Of a stretch of 64,000 bases of DNA, positions 33,041 to 42,974 are shown piece by piece. The translations under genes and the position numbers were made by a program. Each line of letters opens with the position of its first letter. Position 1 is the first letter of the stretch. The stretch comes from a virus. The notes beneath the pieces are model-generated. The model was given only the letters and a program-made list of their open reading frames with translations, did no database searches and had not been told where the DNA came from. Location of the stretch: the IMG/VR virus record IMGVR_UViG_3300044949_001557, positions 1-64,000 of that record; one strand, written 5' to 3'.

Positions 33041-33996
33041 TGAACAATGAAATCATTATCAAAAGTCTGATTTACTTGTGGACCAGAAGACAATTTAACG
33101 AAATTTTTGTTTTTTGGCCGCACACTGCCTGGCAGGATATTGCCCAAGCTATTAAAAACTGTCCTCAGGGAATTTTCATTATCATCGGATATGATTACCC
33201 GCCGAAGGAACAATATCATTATCTTGATCATTGGTTAACTAGTAATAACATCACTGGTACCTTTTTTTTGTTAAACGAAGATTTTTTACAACCAATCGAG
33301 ATAACAAAAAATCTAAGATCTATTGTGCCAGTTGGCTTATGCGTTAATACGATTTCAAACATTGCTTATCTCATTGATTTAAAATACAAAATAAAAGAAG
33401 AATTTGTAATCAACAACGATTCAACACCCGGGCAATGGTTATGTCTTACTAGGACTATTAGAAACCACCGTCAGATAGTAAAAGAAAATTGGATTGATAG
33501 ATATCCTGATGACTTTGTGTTCAGTTTTGGTTCAGATAAATTTTTTGGAGAAATAGACTTTTACAACACTATTCCCAATTGTAGCCCAGAGATAGCCAAT
33601 GGATTAAACTTTTTTTCATTGAAGGATGTTTATAATTCAGCTTGCGGAAGCATTGTATTAGAAACATGTGCAATTACACCAATAACCGAAAAAACTATAC
33701 ATGCAATCTTGGCCCTACATCCTTTTATGTTGATTGCAAATCCGGGCACAATAGAATACCTTAGATCTCAAGGATTTGATGTGTTCGACGATATAATAAA
33801 TCATCGTTACGACAATATCGATAACATTCATAGTCGAATTGACTGCATGTTCACTGACAATTTACATCTGATTAAAAATAAAATTGATAGAAGTCAGATT
33901 CTGACAAGATTATTAAAAAATCAAAAGAGAGTTTGGCACTATTACGACAATCAATTACAACACTTTGAAAAAACTCTACTACATTATCTTAAATAA
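33040..33996 (+). CDS. AT-rich conserved phage protein, possible glycosyltransferase
   Basis: 318 residues, starting on the last base of iscA. The C-terminal part has SIVLETCAITPITEKTIHAILALHPFMLIANPGTIEYLRSQGFDVFDD, which I recall in phage proteins linked to surface-glycan loci (S/T-E-K-T-x-x-P-I-L and F-L-x-x-P-G). Codon use is much more AT-rich than iscU and iscA. Function not established. It could act with the glycan island. Confidence 0.6.
   Translation: MNNEIIIKSLIYLWTRRQFNEIFVFWPHTAWQDIAQAIKNCPQGIFIIIGYDYPPKEQYHYLDHWLTSNNITGTFFLLNEDFLQPIEITKNLRSIVPVGLCVNTISNIAYLIDLKYKIKEEFVINNDSTPGQWLCLTRTIRNHRQIVKENWIDRYPDDFVFSFGSDKFFGEIDFYNTIPNCSPEIANGLNFFSLKDVYNSACGSIVLETCAITPITEKTIHAILALHPFMLIANPGTIEYLRSQGFDVFDDIINHRYDNIDNIHSRIDCMFTDNLHLIKNKIDRSQILTRLLKNQKRVWHYYDNQLQHFEKTLLHYLK
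33988..33995 (+). promoter_or_regulatory. Late promoter candidate CTTAAATA
   Basis: CTTAAATA at the end of the AT-rich gene, with predicted +1 at 34001, eight bases before ATG 34009. The context is AT-rich, so chance is possible. Confidence 0.3.
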
Positions 33997-34008
33997 TTTT
34001 ATTAAACA

Positions 34009-34437
34009 ATGAAACAAAAATACATTGACCTATACATGGACTGGGCTCGGCGCACTGCTGAACTCAGTCATGCTCGTCGCCTGCAGGTAGGTGCGGTGAT
34101 TGTCAAAGACGACACTGTGATCAGCTACGGCTACAATGGCATGCCCGCAGGTTGGGACAACAACTGCGAAGATGAAGTTTACCAACAAGACGGAACTGCA
34201 GGGCTGAAAACCAAACTCGAGGTCCTTCATGCTGAATCAAATTCTATTGCAAAACTGGCGAAATCTACTAACAGTGGCCTGGATGCTGATATCTTTATTA
34301 CTCATGCTCCCTGTTTGGATTGTGCAAAACTGATCTATCAAGCAGGAATTCGTCGAGTGTATTTTGGTCAAGCATACAGAGACAACGCAGGCATTGAATT
34401 CTTGGAAAAATCTGGCATCACAGTAAACAAATTATGA
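34009..34437 (+). CDS. dCMP deaminase
   Basis: 142 residues. Zinc ligands and the catalytic Glu are visible: H74-A-E76 and P101-C102-x-x-C105. It converts dCMP to dUMP for thymidylate synthesis. The following nuclease gene overlaps by 4 bases. Similar to the short dCMP deaminases of bacteria and many marine phages, not the longer T4 enzyme (193 residues). Confidence 0.92.
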   Translation: MKQKYIDLYMDWARRTAELSHARRLQVGAVIVKDDTVISYGYNGMPAGWDNNCEDEVYQQDGTAGLKTKLEVLHAESNSIAKLAKSTNSGLDADIFITHAPCLDCAKLIYQAGIRRVYFGQAYRDNAGIEFLEKSGITVNKL

Positions 34438-35144
34438 TCACTCAACGTTACAATTACGCACCACTTGACCGCACCACCATTGATGGCAAACGCCATTATT
34501 GTTTGCCCGATGGATCTAAGGTGCCCAGTGTCACAACCATTCTTGACAAAACCAAACCCAGGGAAAAGGTGGAAGCTTTGGCCAACTGGAAAAAGCGTGT
34601 GGGCGAAGTCAAGGCTCAAGAAATCACCACAGAAGCTGCTAACCGTGGAACACGAATGCATGCTTACTTGGAAGAATATGTATTAAAAGGGGACATGAAG
34701 CCATTGCCTAACAATCCCTTTGCACACCCAAGCTGGTTCATGGCTGCTGAAGTAATCCTCAAAGGTCTCCAGCATGTAGACGAATTTTGGGGTGTAGAAG
34801 TCCCATTGTATTACAGTGGGTTATATGCAGGGACAACAGACTTGATTGGTATGTGGAAGGGTCGGCCTGCTATCATGGACTTTAAACAAACCAACCGTCC
34901 CAAAAAGCGTGAGTGGATCGAAGACTATTTTTTGCAGTTAGCAGCGTATGCAGCAGCTCACAATGAAATACATGGAACCACTATTGATCAAGGTGTTATT
35001 TTAATGGCGTGCCAACCCAAACAGCTAGAAGACGGCAGCTATACCACCCCAGAATACATGGAGTTCGAAGTCAATCCTGATGAGTTTGCGCATTGGGCCA
35101 ATGAGTGGATGAAACGAGTAGAGCTATACTACTTGACACGCTAA
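34434..35144 (+). CDS. PD-(D/E)XK (RecB/Cas4-like) exonuclease
   Basis: 236 residues. G-T-R-M-H-x-x-L-E, G-T-T-D-L-I-G and I-M-D-F-K-Q-T-N (D and the D-x-K of the nuclease core), with WIEDYFLQLAAYAAAHNE as the RecB-type Q-(x)2-A-Y motif. I recall the family in T4-type marine phages as a 3'-5' or 5'-3' exonuclease in DNA repair or host DNA degradation. It overlaps the deaminase gene by 4 bases. Confidence 0.85.
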   Translation: MITQRYNYAPLDRTTIDGKRHYCLPDGSKVPSVTTILDKTKPREKVEALANWKKRVGEVKAQEITTEAANRGTRMHAYLEEYVLKGDMKPLPNNPFAHPSWFMAAEVILKGLQHVDEFWGVEVPLYYSGLYAGTTDLIGMWKGRPAIMDFKQTNRPKKREWIEDYFLQLAAYAAAHNEIHGTTIDQGVILMACQPKQLEDGSYTTPEYMEFEVNPDEFAHWANEWMKRVELYYLTR

Positions 35145-35147
35145 ATA
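35140..35147 (+). promoter_or_regulatory. T4-type late promoter GCTAAATA
   Basis: GCTAAATA at the end of the nuclease gene, with predicted +1 at 35153, inside the 5' arm of the adjacent hairpin. Confidence 0.45.
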
Positions 35148-35148
35148 T

Positions 35149-35170
35149 GTGATAGATCAAGGACTATCAC
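35149..35170 (+). promoter_or_regulatory. Hairpin displaying the ribosome site of the tailspike gene
   Basis: A perfect 7-bp stem, GTGATAG/CTATCAC, with loop ATCAAGGA, so AAGGA is in the loop, directly before GTG 35172. Late transcripts starting at 35153 would lack the first half of the 5' arm, so the hairpin is complete only in read-through transcripts. Confidence 0.5.
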
Positions 35171-35171
35171 A

Positions 35172-36761
35172 GTGGCTATTGTTCAAATTTCAAGAATTAC
35201 AAACCGCAAAGGTTTACAACAAGATTTACCTCAGCTTGCCGGTGCAGAATTGGGCTGGAGCATCGATGAACGTCGCTTGTTCATAGGCAACGGCACACTG
35301 GAAGAAGGTGCCCCAGTTGTTGGCAACACAGAAATTCTCACAGAATTCTCCGACATATTGGCATTTCAAACCACCTATACCTACAAAGGTGAAGCAGCTG
35401 GTTACGTAGTTCAAACTGGTCCCACGCCCGGAACCCCAGTCAGCCAAAGTCTACAATCTTGGCTAGACCAGTATGCCAGTGTCAAAGACTTTGGCGCAGT
35501 AGGCGACGGAGTCACTGATGACACCGATGCCATTAATCGCGCACTGTATCAACTATTTTGCAGAGAAGTCAACCCGCAGATACGAAGAAGCTTGTTTTTC
35601 CCTGCTGGTGTTTACAAAGTCAATGCAACCATTGTGATTCCTCCATTTGCTACCTTGTATGGCGAAGGCAAAGATAACTCTGTGATTTCCATGACCCCGG
35701 GTGATGACAGCGCACTGCGAGCTTATGTGGCCAGAACCGGCGACAGCCTGCAGCAGACTGGTGCTAACATTGGCAACAATGGAGCCATTGTTCCACAGTA
35801 TGTGACTGTTAGAGACATGGGATTTGAAACACTGGATAATGCAGTGGATGTATTTTTAGTAGACAGTGCAGTCAACTGCTCATTTGTTGATGTTAACTTC
35901 ATGGGACCATTGACTACGGCAGATCTTGACACTGATGCAGACAATATTGCTGGTGTGAGATTCAACAGTTCTGCTTCGTTGATATGCCAGTCGATAACAT
36001 TTGATCAGTGCACATTCACTGGCACAACCTACGGCATCAACACCGATGAACAAATACAGGGTATCACAGTCAGCAACAGCAAATTTGATACTTTGTTCAA
36101 GGGTGTTGTGCTAGGAGATGTGGCACCTGTCTCGGGCGGTGCCACTGGATTTAGAGTATTGCACAATTTTTTCAACAACATTTATGCCCAAGGTGTGATA
36201 TTCGGTGCTATTGAGCTCAATGCCACTGGACACAATATTTTCTATGATGTTGGAAACCACTTCGATGGTGTGACAAATCCTGCTACCTCTATAATCTCTG
36301 TTGAAAATTCAAACAATGTCTGTATTGCTGACATGTTTGAAAGAACCGCTGTATATTCTGATACCTACCCAAGAATAGATCTTTTTAATCAGGCCAGTAT
36401 TGGCATGGTCAGTGGAAGCATCATTGACATTGGGCCCAACGCCATTGAAGCACAGGCCGAGCAGACATTGGTCAACAATACCGTCAATCAAACTTTTTAT
36501 ACATTTAGTATCTTGATTTTTAGATCAGTGACAATTAACTACAGCATTGTTAGAGATACTGGTATAAGACAAGGATCTTTAAAAATTGTTCCCACCGGTG
36601 GCGGAACACTGACCTATGATGATGACTATTCGGAAAATTTATCAACAGGTGTAACATTTTCAGTATCTCAATCCACCAACCAGGTTGATGTTAAATATAC
36701 TACCAGCAACACAGGCATCGATGGAACAATTGTGTTTTCAGTATCTGCTTTCCGAATTTAA
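35172..36761 (+). CDS. Tailspike with MTD-like N-terminus and pectate-lyase-fold body
   Basis: 529 residues from GTG 35172. Residues 1-60 (QISRITNRKGLQQDLPQLAG and ELGWSIDERRLFIGNG) match the small virion-attachment module of tail fibres. At about 100-125, VKDFGAVGDGVTDDTDAINRAL opens a right-handed beta helix (pectate lyase 3 superfamily). A small C-terminal domain ends the chain. Such spikes bind and often cleave host polysaccharide. The catalytic residues cannot be identified from sequence alone. Confidence 0.82.
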   Translation: MAIVQISRITNRKGLQQDLPQLAGAELGWSIDERRLFIGNGTLEEGAPVVGNTEILTEFSDILAFQTTYTYKGEAAGYVVQTGPTPGTPVSQSLQSWLDQYASVKDFGAVGDGVTDDTDAINRALYQLFCREVNPQIRRSLFFPAGVYKVNATIVIPPFATLYGEGKDNSVISMTPGDDSALRAYVARTGDSLQQTGANIGNNGAIVPQYVTVRDMGFETLDNAVDVFLVDSAVNCSFVDVNFMGPLTTADLDTDADNIAGVRFNSSASLICQSITFDQCTFTGTTYGINTDEQIQGITVSNSKFDTLFKGVVLGDVAPVSGGATGFRVLHNFFNNIYAQGVIFGAIELNATGHNIFYDVGNHFDGVTNPATSIISVENSNNVCIADMFERTAVYSDTYPRIDLFNQASIGMVSGSIIDIGPNAIEAQAEQTLVNNTVNQTFYTFSILIFRSVTINYSIVRDTGIRQGSLKIVPTGGGTLTYDDDYSENLSTGVTFSVSQSTNQVDVKYTTSNTGIDGTIVFSVSAFRI

Positions 36762-37186
36762 TGTGGCCACACACCTTTCAGCTTAGGCTTGACGCCTGGG
36801 CCGACCTACGTCATCAACTACAAAATCAGCCGGCACACACTGCACTGACCCAAATCAATTCCTGGTGGTTTCGCTGCCCCTGGCGACCTTACCATTTACA
36901 CTGGGATGATCAAGACACTTGGCCCGATCCCTGGGAACTTTTGAGCGACAATATCTATTGTGATGTTGCAAGAGGGCTAGGAATACTGTATACTATAAGT
37001 TTGCTGGACCATGCAGATTTGACAGATGCAGAGCTGATTTTGACACAGCAAGGGCACAATTTAGTCCTAGTAGGCCAAAGAAAATATATACTGAATTGGG
37101 ACAGAGACACCATCGTAAATACCAACCACGAGTTAGAAATTAAACAGCATTTGACTCAAAAACAAGTGCAACAAAAATACAATTAA
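36761..37186 (+). CDS. Trp-rich conserved phage protein, function unknown
   Basis: 141 residues, with start overlapping the tailspike stop by one base. Eight or more Trp residues, mainly in the first 60 residues (WADLRHQLQNQ, NSWWFRCPWRPYHLHWDD). I recall relatives of this type next to fibre genes in marine phages. It may help assembly of the spike or be an unrelated enzyme subunit. Confidence 0.6.
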   Translation: MWPHTFQLRLDAWADLRHQLQNQPAHTALTQINSWWFRCPWRPYHLHWDDQDTWPDPWELLSDNIYCDVARGLGILYTISLLDHADLTDAELILTQQGHNLVLVGQRKYILNWDRDTIVNTNHELEIKQHLTQKQVQQKYN

Positions 37187-37195
37187 GAGTAAACA

Positions 37196-39514
37196 ATGAC
37201 GCAGATTACAGTGGTAAAGAGAAACGGCCAGCGAGAGCCGTTGCATATTGAAAAATGGCAGAATCAGGTAGCCAAGGTCTGTAAAGGAATAGCTGATGTA
37301 AGTCAGTCAATGATAGAAATCAAAGCCCAACTACATTTTTACGACGGTATTACCACAAAAGAAATCGACGGTATCTCACTGAGAGCTATTGTGGACTTAA
37401 TCGATGTGGAATCCAATCCCGATGTTGGTCATACCAACTATCAATATGTAGCAGGCAAGCAACGTCTCAGCATGTTGCGCAAAGATGTGTATGGTAGCTA
37501 CGAGCCCCCGAGTCTGTATGAAATTGTCAAACGCAACGTTGCAGTAGGACTTTATACTGCTGAACTTCTAGAATGGTATTCAGAAGAAGACTGGAACCGC
37601 ATGAATGACATGATCGATCATTCCAAGGATGAACAATACAGTTATGCTGCTATCGAGCAGCTGATTGAAAAATATTTGGTGCGCAACAGAGCCACCAAGG
37701 AAATCTTTGAAACACCTCAGGTGCGATACATGATTGCTGCGGCCACTGTGTTCCATCGAGAGGAACCCAATAGTGCGAGACTGCGCTATATCAAGGAGTA
37801 TTACAATGCAGCTTCTGACGGTCTATTTACTCTCGCAACTCCTGTTCTTGCTGGGCTTGGCACTCCCACTAAGCAATTCAGTAGTTGTGTGCTCATTCGT
37901 AGTGATGATGATCTTGACTCCATTTTTGCTAGTGGCGAAATGATGGCCAAGTATGCCAGCAAACGTGCTGGTATTGGTTTAGAGATTGGTCGACTACGTC
38001 CATTGGGTAGTCCTATTCGTGGTGGCGAAATCATGCACACTGGCATGATTCCCTTCTTAAAGAAATGGTTTGGCGATCTACGCTCATGTTCACAAGGTGG
38101 TATTCGCAATGCTTCGGCTACAGTTTTTTATCCAATCTGGCATCATCAATTCGATGATCTTATTGTGCTCAAGAACAATCAAGGAACCGAAGAAACACGA
38201 GTCCGACACATGGATTACGGTGTGGTCCTATCTGCTTTCTTTTGGCGTAGATTTAAAAACAAAGAGCATATCACTTTCTTTGACCCCAATGAAGTTCCTG
38301 ACCTATATGAAGCCTTCTACCGAGACACTGCTCTTTTTGAGGATCTCTATGTCCGCTATGAAGCTAGATCTGACCTCCGGAAGAAAACTATGTCTGCAGA
38401 AGAAGTTTTCAAATCTGGCATCCTTAAGGAGAGAACAGACACTGGTCGTATCTATCTAGTGTTCATTGACAACGTGATGAACCAGGGTCCGTTTGACCCC
38501 GAGTATCATACCATTTACCAGAGTAATCTTTGCTGTGAAATTCTCTTACCTACAAAGCCTTTCAAGCGACTTGACGATGCTGAGGGCAGGATCGCCTTAT
38601 GCACCCTTGGTAGTATCAACTGGGGTGCGTTCCGCCATCCTGAGGACATGCGTCGTGCTTGCCGTATTCTTCAAAGAAGCTTGTGCAACATCCTTGACTA
38701 CCAAGACTTCTTATCAATCCAGAGTCGACTATCCAACGAAGAAATACAACCACTGGGCATCGGCGTTACTAACCTTGCTTACTGGCATGCACGTCGAAAT
38801 CTCAGCTACGGTGATGCGGATGCTCTATCGGAGGTCAAGTCGTGGATGGAGCACCAAGCATACTACCTCACCGAAGCAACTGTGGAGTTGGCTAAAGAAC
38901 GTGGTCGTTGCAAAGATTCGGACCGAACCTGGTATGGTCAGGGTATCTTTCCTTGGGAACGACGTGCCGCTGGAGTCAACGAACTCACGGACTTTTCACC
39001 TGAGTTGAACTGGGAAGCACTTCGTGGGGAAATAAAAACTCACGGGGTTCGTAATGCCACGCTGATGGCCATTGCTCCAGTTGAGTCCAGTTCAGTGGTA
39101 ATTAATTCTACCAATGGCATCGAAATGCCCATGAGCCTGATCACTGTCAAAGAATCTAAGGCTGGAAGTTTCACACAGGTAGTTCCTGAATATCACAAGT
39201 TAAAAAACAAATATCAGTTGATGTGGGATCAAGCCAACTGCGAAGGCTATATCAAAACAGCAGCAGTGCTGCAAGTCTACGTGGATCAGTCAATCTCTAC
39301 CAACACATTCTACAACCCTGCGCATTTCGCAGATCGCAAGGTTCCTACCACATTGATTGCTCGCAACCTCATGCTGGCGCATCACTGGGGTATTAAAACA
39401 TTCTATTACAGTTTGATCAACAAACAAGGTTCTAAACAAAAAGATGAAGTGGCAATGCCAGTCTTGGAAGAAGTCGACCTTGACGATGCCGACTGTGAAG
39501 CTTGCAAACTCTAA
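37196..39514 (+). CDS. nrdA: Class Ia ribonucleotide reductase large subunit
   Basis: 772 residues. An N-terminal ATP-cone-like part (about 1-95) is followed by the active-site segment [15 protein letters not shown] (C231), NLCCEI, the GVTNLAYW region and [18 protein letters not shown]. The C-terminus EACKL keeps a C-x-x-C-like pair (DADCEACKL) for reduction by glutaredoxin. It reduces NDPs to dNDPs with NrdB. The next gene is isocitrate lyase, not NrdB. Confidence 0.95.
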   Translation: MTQITVVKRNGQREPLHIEKWQNQVAKVCKGIADVSQSMIEIKAQLHFYDGITTKEIDGISLRAIVDLIDVESNPDVGHTNYQYVAGKQRLSMLRKDVYGSYEPPSLYEIVKRNVAVGLYTAELLEWYSEEDWNRMNDMIDHSKDEQYSYAAIEQLIEKYLVRNRATKEIFETPQVRYMIAAATVFHREEPNSARLRYIKEYYNAASDGLFTLATPVLAGLGTPTKQFSSCVLIRSDDDLDSIFASGEMMAKYASKRAGIGLEIGRLRPLGSPIRGGEIMHTGMIPFLKKWFGDLRSCSQGGIRNASATVFYPIWHHQFDDLIVLKNNQGTEETRVRHMDYGVVLSAFFWRRFKNKEHITFFDPNEVPDLYEAFYRDTALFEDLYVRYEARSDLRKKTMSAEEVFKSGILKERTDTGRIYLVFIDNVMNQGPFDPEYHTIYQSNLCCEILLPTKPFKRLDDAEGRIALCTLGSINWGAFRHPEDMRRACRILQRSLCNILDYQDFLSIQSRLSNEEIQPLGIGVTNLAYWHARRNLSYGDADALSEVKSWMEHQAYYLTEATVELAKERGRCKDSDRTWYGQGIFPWERRAAGVNELTDFSPELNWEALRGEIKTHGVRNATLMAIAPVESSSVVINSTNGIEMPMSLITVKESKAGSFTQVVPEYHKLKNKYQLMWDQANCEGYIKTAAVLQVYVDQSISTNTFYNPAHFADRKVPTTLIARNLMLAHHWGIKTFYYSLINKQGSKQKDEVAMPVLEEVDLDDADCEACKL

Positions 39515-39522
39515 GAATCAAA

Positions 39523-40728
39523 ATGAAAAAGCGTAATTATACACCGGAAACAGTTCGTCGCCTGCAAGGCAGTGTTCAAGTTGAGCATACATTAGCACGT
39601 CGTGGTGCACACAAACTACGCGAACTGTTGGCCAATGAACCGTATATCAACACTCTCGGAGCCTACAATGGCCAACAGGCTGTGCAACACGCCAAGGCCG
39701 GACTCAAGGCCATTTATCTATCAGGATGGCAAGTGGCTGCTGCCAACAACACACAAAACACAACCTACCCTGATCAGAGTTTGTATCCTGTGGACTCGGT
39801 GCCACGTGTGGTCAAAGGTATCAACAATGCTTTCCGGCGCGCTGATCAGATCGAACACAGTGAAGGCGAAGTTACTACAGATTACTTCCTGCCTATTGTG
39901 GCCGATGCCGAAGCTGGTTTCGGAGGTGCACTGAATGCCTACGAACTAATGAGTCACATGATTGAAGCAGGTGCAGCAGGAGTTCACTTTGAAGATCAAT
40001 TGGCGTCGGAAAAGAAATGCGGACATCTGGGTGGCAAAGTTCTTGTGCCCACCAGCCAAATGATTCGCACACTGAACGCCGCACGTTTAGCCGCAGACGT
40101 AGCAGGGGTTGACACAGTTATCATGGCCCGCACCGATGCAGAAGCTGCCACACTAATCACATCAGACCATGATCCACTAGACAAGGACTTTATCATCAAT
40201 GAACGCACAGAAGAAGGATTTTATAAATTCCGCAATGGAATTGACGCTTGTATCGCTCGTGGCCTTGCTTATGCCCCTTACGCTGATCTACTTTGGTTTG
40301 AAACTTCAACCCCCGATATCCAACAAGCCAAACAATTTGCAGACGCAATTCACGCCCAATACCCAGACCAGCTGCTGGCCTATAACTGCTCACCCAGTTT
40401 CAACTGGCGCAAATTTTTGTCTGAAGAAGAATGTGAAACATTCCAGCGAGAACTTGGCGAATTAGGCTACCGGTTCCAGTTCATTACATTGGCAGGTTTT
40501 CACAGCGTTAACTTGGCCACATTTGAACTTGCTGAAGCCTATCGCGAACGTGGCATGGCTGGCTACGCAGAAATGCAGGAGCGCGAGTTTGCAGCTCAAG
40601 AGCGTGGGTTCACCACAGTCAAACATCAACGTGAAGTTGGCGTGGGATATTTTGACTTGATCAGTGAAGCTGTTGGTGCTACAAGCACAGTGGCCAACAA
40701 GCACAGCACCGAAGCACATCAATTTTAA
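39523..40728 (+). CDS. aceA: Isocitrate lyase (glyoxylate shunt)
   Basis: 401 residues, against 434 in E. coli AceA; only the N-terminal extension is shorter. KKCGH (164-168, catalytic C166), [22 protein letters not shown] and MARTDAEAA are all present, as is the C-terminal THSTEAHQF-type end. ATG 39523 is chosen since the homology begins about there. It splits isocitrate to glyoxylate and succinate. Cytoplasmic. Its setting between nrdA and nrdB, with no malate synthase in the window, is unusual. Confidence 0.93.
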   Translation: MKKRNYTPETVRRLQGSVQVEHTLARRGAHKLRELLANEPYINTLGAYNGQQAVQHAKAGLKAIYLSGWQVAAANNTQNTTYPDQSLYPVDSVPRVVKGINNAFRRADQIEHSEGEVTTDYFLPIVADAEAGFGGALNAYELMSHMIEAGAAGVHFEDQLASEKKCGHLGGKVLVPTSQMIRTLNAARLAADVAGVDTVIMARTDAEAATLITSDHDPLDKDFIINERTEEGFYKFRNGIDACIARGLAYAPYADLLWFETSTPDIQQAKQFADAIHAQYPDQLLAYNCSPSFNWRKFLSEEECETFQRELGELGYRFQFITLAGFHSVNLATFELAEAYRERGMAGYAEMQEREFAAQERGFTTVKHQREVGVGYFDLISEAVGATSTVANKHSTEAHQF

Positions 40729-41324
40729 TGACTGACCACGAAGCATACAGTTTATATCCTAGAGACAATATCTGGTATAATAAACTGTATCTTGCAGAAA
40801 GATTGGGTTATAACGCAGGTTACGGGTTGATCCCTCATGATGGTGAGTTTGTTATCAAACCAACAATTAATTTACATGGTTGTGGTATAGGAGCCAAGAT
40901 TGGTTATTATAAAAGAAATGACCCAGTGCCACATGAATATTTTTGGAGTGAAGTTTTTACTGGTAGACACATCACTATAGACTACAGTAAAATCAACGGT
41001 CATTGGCACCAAGGACATACTTTTGAAGGACTCAAAGACGATCAAGATGATTTGTTAAAATTTAGTTTGTGGCGTAGAGTAGAATATCCTTATGTTCTTC
41101 CTGAAATTTTTAATGACATACACAGTGAAAATTTAAATATAGAAATAATAGGTGATAAGATCATTGAGGTTCACTTGCGACACAATACAGATCCAGTTGA
41201 ACATGATTGTTTTATTCCTATATGGAGCAACGAACAAAAATGTCCAACGGGCTATGTGAGAATCGATGATCTTGAACAGCATCCTGGCCGGCTAGGATTT
41301 TTTATAAGGGAAGAACATGAGTAA
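40728..41324 (+). CDS. AT-rich unknown in the nrd cluster
   Basis: 198 residues, overlapping the isocitrate lyase stop by one base. Motifs GEFVIKPTINLHGCGIGA and YSKINGHWHQGHTFEG suggest an ATP-grasp-like or carbohydrate-handling fold, as seen in some phage proteins, but no complete catalytic set is visible. AT-rich codon use differs from the flanking enzymes, which suggests separate acquisition. Confidence 0.55.
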   Translation: MTDHEAYSLYPRDNIWYNKLYLAERLGYNAGYGLIPHDGEFVIKPTINLHGCGIGAKIGYYKRNDPVPHEYFWSEVFTGRHITIDYSKINGHWHQGHTFEGLKDDQDDLLKFSLWRRVEYPYVLPEIFNDIHSENLNIEIIGDKIIEVHLRHNTDPVEHDCFIPIWSNEQKCPTGYVRIDDLEQHPGRLGFFIREEHE

Positions 41325-42417
41325 AGAACAATACAATTTAAAATCAAAAACAGACTATTTGAATCGCAAAATGTTTTTAGATCCAGCTGGTCCTGTGACC
41401 ATTCAGCGATTCGAAGAAGTCAAATACAACAAGCTGGCCAAGTTTGAGCAAGAGGCACGTGGCTTTTTCTGGGTGCCTGAAGAAATCAGTCTCACCAAAG
41501 ACGCACAGGATTTCAAGGAAGCATCAGACACAGTAAAGCATATCTTTACCAGCAATCTGTTACGCCAAACAGCGTTAGACAGTTTACAAGGTCGTGGCCC
41601 AAGCCAAATCTTTACTCCAGTTGTAAGTCTTCCAGAACTAGAAGCCTTGGTCTACAACTGGACATTCTTTGAAACCAACATCCACAGTCGCAGTTACAGT
41701 CACATTATTCGAAACATTTATAATGTGCCTAAAGAAGTATTCAATACCATCCACGATACCAAAGAGATTGTGGACATGGCTTCTAGCGTGGGCAATTATT
41801 ACGACAAACTACATCTGATCAACTGTGTGATTGAAACAGGCGAAAAAATTGATGAGGAAAAACATATCCGGGCCATTTGGATGGCACTGAATGCCAGTTA
41901 TGCATTAGAAGCGTTCCGTTTCATGGTCAGCTTTGCTACCAGTCTAGCCATGGTGGAAAACAAGATCTTTATCGGCAACGGCAACATCATCAGTCTTATT
42001 TTACAGGACGAAATCTTGCACAAGGATTGGACTGCCTGGATGATCAATCAAGTGATCAAGGAAGATCCACGTTTTGCACGAGTCAAGCAAGAGTGCGAAG
42101 CCGAAGTATATCAAATGTATCTGGATGTGATCCGTGAAGAAAAGGCCTGGGCCGACTATCTGTTCAAGCATGGTCCAGTGATTGGTCTCAATGCACAGAT
42201 TCTCAAAGATTTTGTTGATTATACAGCCGCTGCTGCCCTCAAAGAGATTGGTATCAAATATCAAAGTCCTGCCCCAAAGTCTACTCCAATCCCTTGGTTC
42301 AACAAGCATGTCAACACCAGCAACAAACAAACTGCACTGCAGGAGAGCGAATCAACTAATTATGTTATTGGTGTGATGAGTGACAATCTCGACTACGACG
42401 CACTACCACAACTATAA
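41317..42417 (+). CDS. nrdB: Class Ia ribonucleotide reductase small subunit
   Basis: 366 residues. The diiron ligands and radical Tyr can be placed in ETNIHSRSYSHI, with VENKIFIG and EILHKDWTAW further on. It generates the tyrosyl radical for NrdA. The C-terminus (VMSDNLDYDALPQL) fits the NrdA-binding tail. The start overlaps the previous gene by 8 bases. Confidence 0.94.
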   Translation: MSKEQYNLKSKTDYLNRKMFLDPAGPVTIQRFEEVKYNKLAKFEQEARGFFWVPEEISLTKDAQDFKEASDTVKHIFTSNLLRQTALDSLQGRGPSQIFTPVVSLPELEALVYNWTFFETNIHSRSYSHIIRNIYNVPKEVFNTIHDTKEIVDMASSVGNYYDKLHLINCVIETGEKIDEEKHIRAIWMALNASYALEAFRFMVSFATSLAMVENKIFIGNGNIISLILQDEILHKDWTAWMINQVIKEDPRFARVKQECEAEVYQMYLDVIREEKAWADYLFKHGPVIGLNAQILKDFVDYTAAAALKEIGIKYQSPAPKSTPIPWFNKHVNTSNKQTALQESESTNYVIGVMSDNLDYDALPQL

Positions 42418-42427
42418 GGAGAACAAA

Positions 42428-42658
42428 ATGAAAGCTATTGTATGGTCAAAATATCACTGCCCTTTTTGTGATCAAGCCAAGGCCTTGCTCAAGCAAAAAG
42501 GCATTGAGTTTGAAGAAAGAAAGATCGGCGATGGATTTACCAAAGAGGATCTACTGGAAGCAGTGCCTACAGCACGAACAGTGCCACAAATCTTTCTCGA
42601 TGATAAACTCATAGGCGGGTTCACCGAACTCAAACAACATTTAACAGAAAGCGCATAA
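42428..42658 (+). CDS. nrdC: Glutaredoxin
   Basis: 76 residues, with active site C11-P-F-C14 and the TVPQIF cis-Pro segment and GGF-x-(E)-L glutathione site (IGGFTELKQ). ATG 42428 is chosen since AAGGAG lies 8 bases upstream. It probably reduces NrdA, which is encoded in the same cluster. Named by analogy with T4 nrdC, which is a longer thioredoxin-like protein. Confidence 0.9.
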   Translation: MKAIVWSKYHCPFCDQAKALLKQKGIEFEERKIGDGFTKEDLLEAVPTARTVPQIFLDDKLIGGFTELKQHLTESA

Positions 42659-42964
42659 ATGCAACTCACAGCAGAACCAGGACAAGTTTATACCTTTAAA
42701 TTAAACAGCGGAGAAGAACTCATTGCCAAAGTCAAACAGGCTGGCGGCGATTGGATTGAAATTGAGAATCCAGTCAGCGTGGCACCTGGCCCCCAAGGTA
42801 TGGGACTAGTGCCGTCGATGTTTACCGCAGGTATTGACGCAGAAATCAAGCTAAATACTGCAAGTGTATCCATATACGCATTGACAGAAGATGCTGTAAA
42901 AATGAAATACATCGAAGCTACAACTGGAATTCGAGTTCCAGACAAAAAAATCATAATGGGGTAA
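42659..42964 (+). CDS. Sm/LSM-like small phage protein
   Basis: 101 residues. TFKLNSGEELIAKV, DWIEIENPVSVAPGPQG and the C-terminal YIEATTGIRVPDKK are conserved anchors of an Sm-like family that I recall in T4-type marine phages. A small beta-barrel that may bind RNA. It begins directly after the glutaredoxin stop. Confidence 0.6.
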   Translation: MQLTAEPGQVYTFKLNSGEELIAKVKQAGGDWIEIENPVSVAPGPQGMGLVPSMFTAGIDAEIKLNTASVSIYALTEDAVKMKYIEATTGIRVPDKKIIMG

Positions 42965-42974
42965 GGAGTATATC

